From an uncultured Clostridium sp. (GTDB taxonomy: Bacteria > Bacillota > Clostridia > Lachnospirales > Lachnospiraceae): a stretch of 64,000 bases of DNA. The stretch spans positions 1-64,000 of the forward strand of contig URFM01000002.1 in assembly GCA_900547035.1 (NCBI GenBank), read 5' to 3'. The position numbers were made by a program, and so were the translations under genes. The notes under the pieces were generated by a model. It ran no database searches and was not told the DNA's origin. It saw nothing but the letters and a program-made list of their open reading frames with translations. Below, piece after piece: positions 33,738-43,256 of the stretch (the stretch's first letter is position 1; each line of letters opens with the position of its first letter).

Positions 33738-35596
33738 GACCGCTCCTCCTTTCCCATAAATACCGCAATGGTTCTTCCTTCAATCATCTGCTTCTTCTGA
33801 TCCTCCAATATAGGCTCCTCTCCCTCCGGCAGAAACACCTCCTCCATATCCCGGAAGGTATCTGCCGCCAGATGCCATTTCAACCCCTTGGGCAAATGCG
33901 GGAGGCCGAATTCCCTGGGTTCCCAGTGCATGTTGTAAGCTACGTAAAAATACTGGTCCGGGCTCCCATCCGCTTTTTTCCCGTAAAGTCCGCAGTAAAA
34001 TACTCCCAGCTGCCGGCAGCAGGACTCAAACTCCGGGCACCAGGCTTTTAAACCATGAAAGGACATGTCAGGAACTCCCAATGACTTATAATCCATCAGC
34101 ACCGGTTCTTTTTCCATATGGAAAACCGGGTGAGCCTTGCGGAAAGCAATGGCCTTCTTCACAAACTGGTACAGATTCTGATTCGTCTTCAGCAGATTCC
34201 AGTTCAGCCAGGAAATTTCATTGTCCTGACAGTAGGAATTATTGTTTCCCTTCTTGGTCCGCCCGAACTCGTCCCCTCCTAAAATCAAGGGAGTTCCCTG
34301 GCTGAGAAACAGCAAGAGAAAGGCGTTGCACAGCTGGCGCCGTCGAAGTTTCACCACCTGCTTTTTCCGGGTCGGCCCCTCGACACCGCAGTTCCAGGAC
34401 TGATTTTTATCTGTGCCGTCCCGGTTGTTCTCTCCGTTGTCCTCATTGTGCTTTTCGTTGTAGCTGACCATATCCATCATGGTGAATCCGTTGTTATTGG
34501 CCATATAGTTGATAACCGCCGTTTTCTCCGGATTCCTGCGGATGTGGAAAGCCGCCCCATCCAGCTGGCCCTCGTCCCCTTTAAGGAAGCGACGCATATC
34601 CATCATAAAGCCATCGTTGTACTCCGCCAGATGGCGGCAGCTCCCATGCGGCATACCTTCCCAGCTGTCCGCGAAAAGCTTTACCCCGCTGAGATACGGA
34701 TCCGCTGCAATCAGCTGTAGAGGCGGATACCCGCTGAGGCGAATACCGTCAGCACGAAAATCCAGCGCCCACCGGCGGACGGCTTCCAATGCATAGCCGG
34801 GATTCTCTTCTCCCGTAAAGAACAGCTCCGCCACCAGCTCCATCTTCTCCTGGTGCAGCGCTTTAATCAGCTCCTTAAGCTCCCGTACCGGAGCCTCCTT
34901 CCCGGCACAGTAAGATTCCTTCGGCGCCATCAGCTGGGCTTTTGCATAACCCCAGTAATTCAGCCGCCCGTCCGGCTTCTGGGGCTCATAAACCCCGGCC
35001 GCCATGGCCGGCGGAACCATCACTTCGTCAAATTCGGCCGCCGGCAGGATCTCCACCGTGGTAATTCCAAGCTCCTTCAAATAGGGAATCTTCTCCTGTA
35101 TTCCCCGGAAGGTTCCTCTCAGCATCGGCTCTGTGCCGGAGGAGGCGTGCTTCGTAAATCCCCGCACATGGATGCGGTAAATCACCATTTGTGAAAAGGG
35201 AATCTCAGGCTTTTTATCCTCTCCCCAGTCAAACTCCTCCCCCTCGGGCAGGGCCACCCCTCTGGCCGGATGCTCCGCCGCCGCCAGATCTCCCCAGCGC
35301 TCCTTCCCGCTGCAAGCTCTGGCGCATGGATCCGGAACCTCTTTCCCATCTGCCTCAAAGAGATAACCAATTCCCTGAAAGTCGCCCTTTATCGTTACAT
35401 TCCACACATCTCCGGTCTTGTTTTCCAGGGGAAACGGGATTCTCGCGGCAGGCCGTCTGCGGCCCTGTTCATAGAGAATCACCCTGCACTCCTTTCCCGG
35501 ATGAACAAAGGAAAAATGCATCCCATCCGCCGTGGGCGTCGCCCCCAAAGGGTAACGTCTGGTATCGTTTTCCACAATCGTGTATTTATGTTTCAT
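33731..35596 (-). CDS. Isoamylase/GlgX-like GH13 protein lacking catalytic residues
   Basis: 621 residues from ATG 35596 (AGAGG upstream); a longer frame to 35653 lacks a ribosome site. A CBM48-like N-domain (about 1-120) and a GH13 barrel follow. The isoamylase signature is clear: TTVEILPAAEF, NYWGYAKAQLMAP, GGDEFGRTKKGNNNSYCQDN and SYNEKHNEDNGENNRDG. However, the four catalytic regions are changed: DVVxNH is AELFFT, GFRFD is GIRLS (nucleophile Asp to Ser), AEPWD is ADSWE (acid Glu to Asp), and TAHDG is ANNNG (Asp to Asn). It should not cleave glycosidic bonds. It may bind glycogen or regulate other enzymes. Confidence 0.85.
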   Translation of the reverse strand: MKHKYTIVENDTRRYPLGATPTADGMHFSFVHPGKECRVILYEQGRRRPAARIPFPLENKTGDVWNVTIKGDFQGIGYLFEADGKEVPDPCARACSGKERWGDLAAAEHPARGVALPEGEEFDWGEDKKPEIPFSQMVIYRIHVRGFTKHASSGTEPMLRGTFRGIQEKIPYLKELGITTVEILPAAEFDEVMVPPAMAAGVYEPQKPDGRLNYWGYAKAQLMAPKESYCAGKEAPVRELKELIKALHQEKMELVAELFFTGEENPGYALEAVRRWALDFRADGIRLSGYPPLQLIAADPYLSGVKLFADSWEGMPHGSCRHLAEYNDGFMMDMRRFLKGDEGQLDGAAFHIRRNPEKTAVINYMANNNGFTMMDMVSYNEKHNEDNGENNRDGTDKNQSWNCGVEGPTRKKQVVKLRRRQLCNAFLLLFLSQGTPLILGGDEFGRTKKGNNNSYCQDNEISWLNWNLLKTNQNLYQFVKKAIAFRKAHPVFHMEKEPVLMDYKSLGVPDMSFHGLKAWCPEFESCCRQLGVFYCGLYGKKADGSPDQYFYVAYNMHWEPREFGLPHLPKGLKWHLAADTFRDMEEVFLPEGEEPILEDQKKQMIEGRTIAVFMGKEERSC

Positions 35597-35723
35597 CTGC
35601 GGCCTCTGCCTTTCCGCCCCTAATACCGGGGCCTCGATTTGTCCTCGTATCATTTATCATTATAAAAGATATTTCTGAATTTTTCCATCATTTTTCATCT
35701 ATATTGTGATAATAGTTAAAATA

Positions 35724-35781
35724 CACATAAGGAGCCGTGAAAATGCAGAGGTTAACTCCTATTTTCACAGCTCCCTATGTG
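35724..35781 (-). terminator. recD2 terminator
   Basis: CACATA-GGAGC-GTGAAAAT pairs with ATTTTCAC-GCTCC-TATGTG with small bulges. TATTTTAAC follows on the minus strand. It is about 20 bases from the recD2 stop. Confidence 0.7.
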
Positions 35782-35799
35782 TGCCGAATCAGTCATTTT

Positions 35800-38520
35800 T
35801 TACTCCATCTGCCGCCTGATCCATTCCATGATCACATCTACTACGTATTCCTGCTCATCTTCCGATAATTCCCGCCCTGCCGGTATGTTATGCCACTTCT
35901 CCAGACAGCCTCTGCAGCAGGTGGCTGTGGCGTGCTGGGCAACAAATACGGGGTGGCCCCGCATGGGGGTCTGTCTGCCGTCGTTTGGGATTTTGGCCGG
36001 AGCCAGCCTTTTTTTTACAAAATCCCTGGCATGGCTTCGCACCAGCTCCATTCCCTTGTCCGCCACATAATAGCGGTCATTGGCTTTCAGGGAAAAGCCG
36101 CTGCGAAATTTCGACTGGGACAGCCGCGCCCACAAGTCTCCTCCATAAACAGCCGGTGTTTCTTTTACCATCGCCGGCTGGATTCCGCTTTTATAGACGA
36201 TCTTTTTCTCTTTCCGTCTTTGATCCGGGCTATGTAAAAGCTCCGTTTCGGAGGCACGCAACCCCTCCTCCTGCAATGCTTCTTCCATCAGCTGCCTCTC
36301 CACGTCCCGTCTTTCCCGGCTGCCCGGCCTCAGGCGCTGAGCCAGAGCGGTATTTCTCCCGGCAGTTGTTTCATGTTGAATCGCGTAATAGACCGCTCTC
36401 CTATCTCCTACCAGCACCAGAATCTTTTTCGCCCTGGTCACTCCGGTATAGAGAAGATTGCGCTGAAGCATAATAAAGTGACTCATGGTAAGGGGGATAA
36501 CCACAATGGGATACTCGCTGCCCTGAGATTTATGGATCGTAACCGCGTAAGCCAGCGTCAGCTCATCCAGCTCCGTCACATCGTATACCACGTCCCGGTC
36601 GTCAAACCGGACCGTCAGTTCCCGTTCTTCCATATCCACATTGGTGATCGTCCCGATATCGCCGTTAAATACTTCCTTATCGTAGTCGTTGCGTATCTGC
36701 ATGACCTTGTCTCTCAGCCGGTATTGCGTGCCTCCCCGCCGCAAAAACGTTTTGGAAGGATTCATCGCCTCCTGAAGCACCAGGTTCAAATTGACCGCCC
36801 CGCATTCTCCCCGCTGCATAGGCGTCAGCACCTGGATATCCTGCAGCGGATCCACCTGATAGTAGCGGGGCAGGTTCGTTTTGCAGAACTGCACAACCGT
36901 CTCCACTACTTCCTGGTTGGTCTCCCTGGAAGCAAAAAAGAAATCGGAATTCCTTCCGCCTCTCATATCGATGCGCTCTCCCTTGTTGATCCGGTGGGCA
37001 TTCATAATAATGCGGCTTCCCTGTGCCTGGCGGAATATCCTGGTCAGGCGGACTACGGGAACACTCCCGGAGTCAATGATATCCCGGAGCACATTGCCCG
37101 CGCCCACGCTGGGAAGCTGGTCAATATCGCCCACCAGAATCAGGGACATCTGCTCAGGAATCGCCTTTAAAAGGTTATACATCAGCATCACATCAACCAT
37201 GGAGCATTCATCCAGAATCAGTACGTCTCCATCCAGGGGATTCTCTTCATTTTTCTGATATCCTTCCGGCGGTTTATACTCCAGAAGCCGGTGAATCGTC
37301 TTGGCCTCCATGCCCGTAGCTTCAGACATTCGTTTGGCGGCCCTTCCGGTAGGCGCCGCCAAAATGATCCTTCGTCCAGCCGCTTTGAAGGCGGAAATGA
37401 TGCCGAGGGTCGTCGTTGTCTTTCCGGTTCCTGGGCCTCCGGTCAGCACCATAACCTTGGAAGAAACCGCCGTTCGGATGGCTTCCAGCTGAATGTCATC
37501 GTAAACAAAATCCGAGCCGGTCACGACCGTCTTTAACAGCTCCTCCGGGTCTGCATTTGCCCTGCCTGCGGACATCATCAGCCTCAGCAGCCGCCTGGCA
37601 CAGCCGCTTTCGGAAAAATAATAGGGCGGAAGATAGATGGCAGCTTCACCTTCGGTCATCTCAGATTCGGCAGCACCGTTTTCAGAAGCCTTCCCTCTCT
37701 CCTGGCAAATGACGTCGCAATCCTTAATTACATCATTAGAGCGGAGCATTTCATCCAGGGTGATCTGAATTTCCGGCTCGTCCACCTCAAGGAGCTCACA
37801 AGCCTTTTGAATCAGCTGTTCTCTGACTGCGTAGCAATGTCCCTCCTCGGCCAGCTTATTTAATGTGTAAAATATACCGCTGCGCAGACGGACAAATCTG
37901 CCCTTCTCGATGCCCAGCTTCTGAGCAATGGAATCGGCCGTCTTAAACCCAATTCCCCAGATGTCTTCCGCCAGGCGATAGGGATTTTCCTTTACAATGG
38001 CAATGCTCTCACTGCCGTAGGTTTTGAAAATCTTCGTAGCATGGGAAGTGCTGACCTCATGGCTCTGCAAAAAGAGCATGATGTTCTTAATCTCTTTCTG
38101 CTCCTGCCAGCTGGTCTTGATCCGGTCTACCCGGACTTTTCCTATCCCAGGCACCTTCAAAAGCTCCTCCGGCGTGTCCTCAATTACATCCAGCGTGTCC
38201 TTTCCGAATTTTTCCACAATACGTTTGGCGAACTTCGGACCCACGCCTTTGACCAGGCCGGAGCCCAGGTACTTCTCAATTCCATAAACGGTGGCCGGCA
38301 GAGTCTCCTCAAACCTCTCCGCCCAAAACTGGCGGCCATACTTTGCATCCACCTTCCACATTCCCTCCAGGGACAGGACAGAGCCCACATGGGTATCCGG
38401 CATAATGCCCACCACGGTCACCAGGTCGGCGTTGTTTTTCACCGCGCACTTTAGAACCGTGTATCCATTTTCAGCGTTCTGATATGTGATTCTTTCTACT
38501 ACACAGCGCAAATGCTCCAA
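35800..38520 (-). CDS. recD2: RecD2-type DNA helicase fused to a DUF4186 domain
   Basis: 906 residues from TTG 38520, supported by GGGAGG seven bases upstream; no in-frame ATG fits. An N-terminal OB-like region and helix-hairpin-helix (KVPGIGKVRVDRI) mark RecD2, followed by helicase 1A (GGPGTGKTTT), DECSMVDV, and 2B with TIHKSQGSEYP near residue 670. RecD2 is a 5'-3' helicase acting in repair without RecBC. Residues from about 793 to 906 are a DUF4186 domain: LWARLSQSKFRSGF, TPMRGHPVFVAQHATATCC and RGCLEKWHNIPAG. DUF4186 is normally a free protein of about 110 residues with Cys and His residues of unknown role. The join is in frame. Confidence 0.9.
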   Translation of the reverse strand: MEHLRCVVERITYQNAENGYTVLKCAVKNNADLVTVVGIMPDTHVGSVLSLEGMWKVDAKYGRQFWAERFEETLPATVYGIEKYLGSGLVKGVGPKFAKRIVEKFGKDTLDVIEDTPEELLKVPGIGKVRVDRIKTSWQEQKEIKNIMLFLQSHEVSTSHATKIFKTYGSESIAIVKENPYRLAEDIWGIGFKTADSIAQKLGIEKGRFVRLRSGIFYTLNKLAEEGHCYAVREQLIQKACELLEVDEPEIQITLDEMLRSNDVIKDCDVICQERGKASENGAAESEMTEGEAAIYLPPYYFSESGCARRLLRLMMSAGRANADPEELLKTVVTGSDFVYDDIQLEAIRTAVSSKVMVLTGGPGTGKTTTTLGIISAFKAAGRRIILAAPTGRAAKRMSEATGMEAKTIHRLLEYKPPEGYQKNEENPLDGDVLILDECSMVDVMLMYNLLKAIPEQMSLILVGDIDQLPSVGAGNVLRDIIDSGSVPVVRLTRIFRQAQGSRIIMNAHRINKGERIDMRGGRNSDFFFASRETNQEVVETVVQFCKTNLPRYYQVDPLQDIQVLTPMQRGECGAVNLNLVLQEAMNPSKTFLRRGGTQYRLRDKVMQIRNDYDKEVFNGDIGTITNVDMEERELTVRFDDRDVVYDVTELDELTLAYAVTIHKSQGSEYPIVVIPLTMSHFIMLQRNLLYTGVTRAKKILVLVGDRRAVYYAIQHETTAGRNTALAQRLRPGSRERRDVERQLMEEALQEEGLRASETELLHSPDQRRKEKKIVYKSGIQPAMVKETPAVYGGDLWARLSQSKFRSGFSLKANDRYYVADKGMELVRSHARDFVKKRLAPAKIPNDGRQTPMRGHPVFVAQHATATCCRGCLEKWHNIPAGRELSEDEQEYVVDVIMEWIRRQME

Positions 38521-38548
38521 ACCATCGCCTCCCTGCCGGAACTTCCTG

Positions 38549-40420
38549 TCACTGCGCCGCGATCTTTGCCGCCAGCTCTTCCAGGTACATCCACCGCTCC
38601 ATCTTTTCCTCCAAAGCGGCTTCCAGCTCCTCTTTCTCAGCCATAAACTGGTTCAGCTTGACAAAGTCGTGGGCAGAGTCTTCCATGTTCTTCTCCAATG
38701 CCGCAATTTTCTCTTCCAGACCGGCAATTTCCCCTTCAATCGTCTCGTAATCTTTTTGCTCTTTATAGGTGAACTTCAGTTTCTGGGGGCCCCGGGTGCG
38801 CTGCCCCTTTTTATCAGACGAAGGCGCCGCCTTGGATCCGGTTTCCGTCTTTGCCTCTTGCTTTTCCTCCTGCTTCGCTTCCTCTTCAGCTTCTTTCCGC
38901 GCCGCGTAATCCGTATACCCGCCTTCATACTGCCGCAGCCTTCCACCTTCTTCAAAAGCAAATATACGCCTCATGGTGCGGTCCAGAAAATAGCGGTCGT
39001 GGGATACCGTAACCACAATTCCCTCATAGCGGTCCAAATAGTCTTCCAGAATCGTCAGCGTCGCGATGTCCAGGTTGTTGGTCGGCTCGTCAAGTATCAA
39101 AAAGTTCGGTGAACTGGCCAGGACACGCAGCAGATTCAGCCGCTTCTTCTCCCCTCCGGACAGTTTCCCAATGGGACTATACTGCTTCTCCGGCGGAAAC
39201 AAAAAGCGCTCCAGCATAGCAGAAGCGGAAATCATTCCGTCTGCCGTCCGAATATACTCTGCCGTATCTTTTACATAATCAATGACTCTCTGTTCCGGAT
39301 TCATGTAGGAAAAGTCAATTTCATTTTCCTGGCTCCCATCCTCCGGCTTTTGGGAGGCAATTTCCTGGGCGTAATATCCCATCTTGACCGTCTGTCCCAC
39401 AATCACCTGGCCAAAATCCGGCGGAATGAGGCCCGCAATTATTTTCATCAGGGTAGATTTTCCGCAGCCGTTTGGCCCGATGATCCCTACCCGGTCTCCC
39501 TTTAAAAAGATATAGGTAAAATCATCGATCAGCGTTCTTTCCCCATAGCGTTTGCAGATGTGCTCCAGTTCTACGGTGGTTTTTCCCAGTCTTGTGGAGA
39601 TGGAGCTAAGCTCCACCTTGGCGTCCTGCACCGGTGCCTGCCGGTCCCTCAGTTCCTCATATCTCTGGATGTGCGCTTTCTGCTTGGTGGAACGGGCCCT
39701 TGCGCCCCGGCGAATCCATTCCAGCTCCACACGGAGGATGGACTGGCGCTTGCGCTCGCTTGCCGCCTCCATCTCCTCCCGCTGGGCCTTTAGCTCCAGA
39801 AATCCGGAGTAATTGGTCTGATAGCTGTAGATCGAGCCCTTGTCAATCTCCACAATCCGGTTGGTAACGCTGTCCAGGAAATACCGGTCATGGGTTACCA
39901 TAATCAGCGCTCCCCGCCATTTTTTCAGGTAATCCTCCAGCCAATCCGCCATATCATTGTCCAAATGGTTGGTGGGCTCGTCCAGCAGCAAAATATCCGC
40001 AGGCGAAAGCAGCGCGGAGATCAGAGCCAGGCGCTTGCGCTCTCCGCCTGAGAGCTGTCCTGCCGGCTGGTTAAAATCCTTAATCCCCAGCCGCGTCATC
40101 ATCGCCTTCGCATCGCTCTCGATGGTCCACCGGTTCTCATCCGTTCCATTGCCTTCCAGCACACACTCCAAACTTGACATGGCCGGGTCAAACTCCGGAT
40201 GCTGGGGCAGATACCGGATTACCACATGATTGGCTGTGGTAATCGTTCCCTCGTCCGGTTCTTCCTGACCGGCCAGCATTTTTAGTAGCGTCGTCTTTCC
40301 CGTACCGTTAATCCCAATTACGCCGACCTTCTCGCCTTCCTGCAAAGAAAAGGATGCGTGTTCAAACAGTTTCCGTTCCGTATACGTTTTCGTGATATTC
40401 TCTACATTAATCAGGTTCAT
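38549..40420 (-). CDS. ABC-F family ATPase (Uup-like) with C-terminal coiled coil
   Basis: 623 residues. Two ATPase domains: Walker A GINGTGKTT and GPNGCGKST, signatures LSGGERKRLALI and LSGGEKKRLNLL, Walker B LLDEPTNHLDND and ILDEPTNNLDI. No membrane segments. The C-terminal tail (about 540-623) is a Lys/Glu-rich coiled coil like that of Uup. ABC-F proteins act on ribosomes or on DNA-associated structures. Both ATP sites are intact. It ends 28 bases before the recD2 start, so the two may form an operon. Confidence 0.9.
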   Translation of the reverse strand: MNLINVENITKTYTERKLFEHASFSLQEGEKVGVIGINGTGKTTLLKMLAGQEEPDEGTITTANHVVIRYLPQHPEFDPAMSSLECVLEGNGTDENRWTIESDAKAMMTRLGIKDFNQPAGQLSGGERKRLALISALLSPADILLLDEPTNHLDNDMADWLEDYLKKWRGALIMVTHDRYFLDSVTNRIVEIDKGSIYSYQTNYSGFLELKAQREEMEAASERKRQSILRVELEWIRRGARARSTKQKAHIQRYEELRDRQAPVQDAKVELSSISTRLGKTTVELEHICKRYGERTLIDDFTYIFLKGDRVGIIGPNGCGKSTLMKIIAGLIPPDFGQVIVGQTVKMGYYAQEIASQKPEDGSQENEIDFSYMNPEQRVIDYVKDTAEYIRTADGMISASAMLERFLFPPEKQYSPIGKLSGGEKKRLNLLRVLASSPNFLILDEPTNNLDIATLTILEDYLDRYEGIVVTVSHDRYFLDRTMRRIFAFEEGGRLRQYEGGYTDYAARKEAEEEAKQEEKQEAKTETGSKAAPSSDKKGQRTRGPQKLKFTYKEQKDYETIEGEIAGLEEKIAALEKNMEDSAHDFVKLNQFMAEKEELEAALEEKMERWMYLEELAAKIAAQ

Positions 40421-40456
40421 TCATGATGCCTCTCTTTTTATCGTTCTGTCCCCCGG

Positions 40457-41659
40457 TCAAAACTGGCTGTGATAGCCCAGTTCCTCCCTTGTATAGCCTG
40501 GCACGGTTTTCTCAAATTCATCCTTGATCTCCTTCTGAAGCTGTGCCGACTCCAGAATGTCGCAGGCGGTAAGGGCCAGGGCTTTGGCTCCCTTCACGGC
40601 CTGCTCCAGACCGTAAGGAGACTTTGCTGCCTCCATGAACTCATGGGTGTGGCTGTCCCCATCGCCGATTTTCAGATAAGGCTGGATCGTGGGAACTTCC
40701 AGGCTTACATTTCCAATGTCAGAGGAGCCATATTTCATGGTGGGGGACGGGTACTCCACAACCTCCCCCATCTCTTCCAAATGCTTTTTAAAGATTTCAT
40801 CCATCATCCGGTTGGAATAGCGCTCGGTGTACATCAGGCCGGACTGCGTTTTCGCGGTGGTTCCAAAAAGCGTATTGGCCGTTTCAATGGCCCGGTTTAA
40901 TGCCGCCTCCACCACCAGAAGGTCCTTCACCTTGTCTCCCCGAATACAGAACTCACAGGAAGCGTATTCCGGAATCACGTTGCTGGCAGTTCCTCCTTCT
41001 ATGATGTAGCCGTTCACGCTGGATTTCAGGGGAAGAAGGGCTCTCTGGGCGTCCATAAAATTAAAGGTCTGAATCACGGCGCTTAACGCGTTGATTCCCT
41101 CCTCCGGCCTCGTTCCGTGAGCCGGCTTTCCAAAATACTCGATCTTTACCTGCTTGACGGCCAGGCCGCCCCGCTGAACCATGTTCCGCTTGGCCGGATG
41201 GATCATCATGGCAAAATCCACATCTTTAAAAATACCGTGATCGCACAGAATCACCTTTCCTCCGCCGCCTTCTTCCGCCGGGGTTCCTATGACCAGCACG
41301 CGTCCGCACAAGTCCCCGATTACCTCTCCAATGCCAATAGCCGCTCCCACAGACATGGCTGCGATCAGGTTATGGCCGCAGGCATGGCCCATAGGCAGCG
41401 CATCATACTCCGCAAGGATCGCCACTGTGGGGCCTCCCTCTCTGCCCCGCTTTTCTCCAATAAACGCGGTTTCCAGTCCGGCCGCCCCTTTTTGCACCTG
41501 ATATCCGTATTTTTCCAATATTTTCGTCAGGGTTTCGCACGCGAAAAACTCGTGAAACGACAGCTCCGGACGGCTGTGAAGAGACAGAGCCAGTTCTTTC
41601 AGCTCCTGGCTTACGGCATTAATTTTCTCTGTAATTTTCTGACTGTTTTCTTTAGACAT
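40457..41659 (-). CDS. M20 family amidohydrolase (AbgB/IAA-amino acid hydrolase type)
   Basis: 400 residues. Binuclear metal signature: HACGHNLIAAMSVG, GTPAEEGGGGKV (catalytic Glu), MIHPAK and DIGNVS; the lid domain carries GKPAHGTRPEEGINAL. The GHN form and PAEEGGGGK belong to the M20D group, which hydrolyses N-acylated amino acids such as p-aminobenzoyl-glutamate. Own promoter at 41713-41741; GGAGG precedes ATG 41659. Confidence 0.88.
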   Translation of the reverse strand: MSKENSQKITEKINAVSQELKELALSLHSRPELSFHEFFACETLTKILEKYGYQVQKGAAGLETAFIGEKRGREGGPTVAILAEYDALPMGHACGHNLIAAMSVGAAIGIGEVIGDLCGRVLVIGTPAEEGGGGKVILCDHGIFKDVDFAMMIHPAKRNMVQRGGLAVKQVKIEYFGKPAHGTRPEEGINALSAVIQTFNFMDAQRALLPLKSSVNGYIIEGGTASNVIPEYASCEFCIRGDKVKDLLVVEAALNRAIETANTLFGTTAKTQSGLMYTERYSNRMMDEIFKKHLEEMGEVVEYPSPTMKYGSSDIGNVSLEVPTIQPYLKIGDGDSHTHEFMEAAKSPYGLEQAVKGAKALALTACDILESAQLQKEIKDEFEKTVPGYTREELGYHSQF

Positions 41660-41712
41660 AGGGAACCTCCTCCTGAATGATCAGAGCCGCACTGGTGTTT
41701 GACCCTGACTTC

Positions 41713-41741
41713 ATTATATCCTCTCATTGTTCCAGATTCAA
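41713..41741 (-). promoter_or_regulatory. Promoter of the M20 amidohydrolase
   Basis: Minus strand TTGAAT (41736-41741), 17-base spacer, TATAAT (41713-41718). Confidence 0.7.
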
Positions 41742-41765
41742 TGCAGATTTTCCTGTTTTATCTGA

Positions 41766-41794
41766 TTGCCCAGTTCCTCCTCCTGGTATATAAT
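41766..41794 (+). promoter_or_regulatory. Promoter of the MATE exporter
   Basis: TTGCCC (41766-41771), 17-base spacer, TATAAT (41789-41794). Confidence 0.6.
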
Positions 41795-41874
41795 GAAGAA
41801 AGCGTCAAAAGGTGTTTTGACACTATGGCGCTACGTCCGCAATCCTAAAACCCTTCAAATAAAGGAGTCTTTAT

Positions 41875-43218
41875 ATGATAACCGACTTAACTGTCAGCCA
41901 TCCCCGCCATACCCTGTGGCGTTTCGCCCTTCCCATGTTTGTCAGTGTAATGTTCCAGCAGTTTTACAACCTTGCGGACAGTATGATTGCAGGCCGCTTT
42001 GCCGGGGAAGACGCCCTGGCAGCCGTAGGCGCCTCCTACCCCATTACCGTAATTTTCATGGCCTTTGCCGTTGGGAGCAATCTGGGCGCATCCGTGGTCG
42101 TTTCACGTCTCTTCGGAGCGAAAGACTACCGGCAGATGAAATCCGCTGTGTCCACGGCTTTTTTGGCTTCTGCGGTTTTAAGCCTGGTTCTCTCCGTACT
42201 CGGCTGGCGCTTTTGTGAACCCCTCATGTCCCTTATTCGCACTCCTGAAAATATCTTCGCTGACGGAGCCCTGTATCTTCGGATTTACATTTATGGCCTG
42301 GTCTTTCTCTTTTTATACAATGTCTGTACGGGAATTTTCACCGCCCTGGGAGACTCTAAGACCCCCCTCTATTTTCTCATTGGTTCCTCCGTGGGAAATA
42401 TCGTACTTGACTATCTGTTTGTAGCCTGGTTTCACATGGGAGTAGCCGGCGTAGCCTGGGCTACCTTTATCGCCCAGGGTGCGTCAGCCCTACTCGCCCT
42501 GGGAGCCCTCATCTGCCGTCTCAGGAAAATTCCATCCTCAGGCAGATCTCCTCTCTTTGTTCCTGCCCTCCTTGCGCAAATCGCCGCCATCGCGGTGCCC
42601 AGCATCCTGCAGCAGAGCACCCTCTCCGTAGGAAATCTCTTTGTCCAGGAAATCGTCAACCGCTACGGATCCGCCACCGTAGCCGGCTACTCTGCCGCCG
42701 TCAAAATGAATACTTTTGCAATTAACTGCTTCATGGCCTTTGGAAGCTGTCTCTCCAGCTATACCGCCCAGAATCTGGGCGCCAAAAAGCCGGAGCGTCT
42801 GCCCCTTGGATTCCGGGAAGGCGTCCGGCTGTGCATAATTGCCGCTGTTCCGTTTTTTACGGGGTACTTTTTCTTCGGCCGCACCATCATGGGGCTTTTT
42901 CTTACCTCCGACAGCCTCCAAGCCATCGGCTGCGGCGTGGAATTTTTAAGGATTCTGGGACCTATGTATTTCATGATTTCCGTCAAGCTGATGACCGACG
43001 GCATCATCCGCGGCAGCGGCGCCATGGCTTACTTTGTGGCAGCCACCATTCCTGATTTGGTACTGCGTATTTTCTTTGCCAACCTGCTGAGCCGCCATTT
43101 CGGCAGCACAGGTATCTGGATGGCGTGGCCCTTCGGGTGGGTGGCAGCCACCGGTCTGACGATTCTATTTTACCGGAGAATCGTGACAGGGAAGTTTCAT
43201 GATTTGGAACATTTATAA
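41875..43218 (+). CDS. MATE family efflux transporter
   Basis: 447 residues with about 12 membrane helices in two six-helix halves. MATE features: LPMFVSVMFQQFYNLADSMI near the start with the usual helix 1 pattern, GADSLSAV-like GEDALAAVGASYP, and in the second half QSTLSVGNLFVQEIVNRYG. These proton- or sodium-driven exporters remove drugs and metabolites; the substrate is unknown. AAAGGAG lies eight bases before ATG. Confidence 0.92.
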   Translation: MITDLTVSHPRHTLWRFALPMFVSVMFQQFYNLADSMIAGRFAGEDALAAVGASYPITVIFMAFAVGSNLGASVVVSRLFGAKDYRQMKSAVSTAFLASAVLSLVLSVLGWRFCEPLMSLIRTPENIFADGALYLRIYIYGLVFLFLYNVCTGIFTALGDSKTPLYFLIGSSVGNIVLDYLFVAWFHMGVAGVAWATFIAQGASALLALGALICRLRKIPSSGRSPLFVPALLAQIAAIAVPSILQQSTLSVGNLFVQEIVNRYGSATVAGYSAAVKMNTFAINCFMAFGSCLSSYTAQNLGAKKPERLPLGFREGVRLCIIAAVPFFTGYFFFGRTIMGLFLTSDSLQAIGCGVEFLRILGPMYFMISVKLMTDGIIRGSGAMAYFVAATIPDLVLRIFFANLLSRHFGSTGIWMAWPFGWVAATGLTILFYRRIVTGKFHDLEHL

Positions 43219-43229
43219 AATAAAAAACC

Positions 43230-43252
43230 GCCGGCAAAAACTGGCGGTAATT
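43230..43252 (+). terminator. MATE exporter terminator
   Basis: ACCGCC and GGCGGT arms around a short A-rich loop, 12 bases after the stop; AATTTGTTT follows. Confidence 0.65.
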
Positions 43253-43256
43253 TGTT

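Noticed and set aside
40457..41659. Assignment as a carboxypeptidase or PepT
   Set aside because: The GHN and PAEEGGGGK motifs are those of M20D amidohydrolases, not peptidases of the PepT type.
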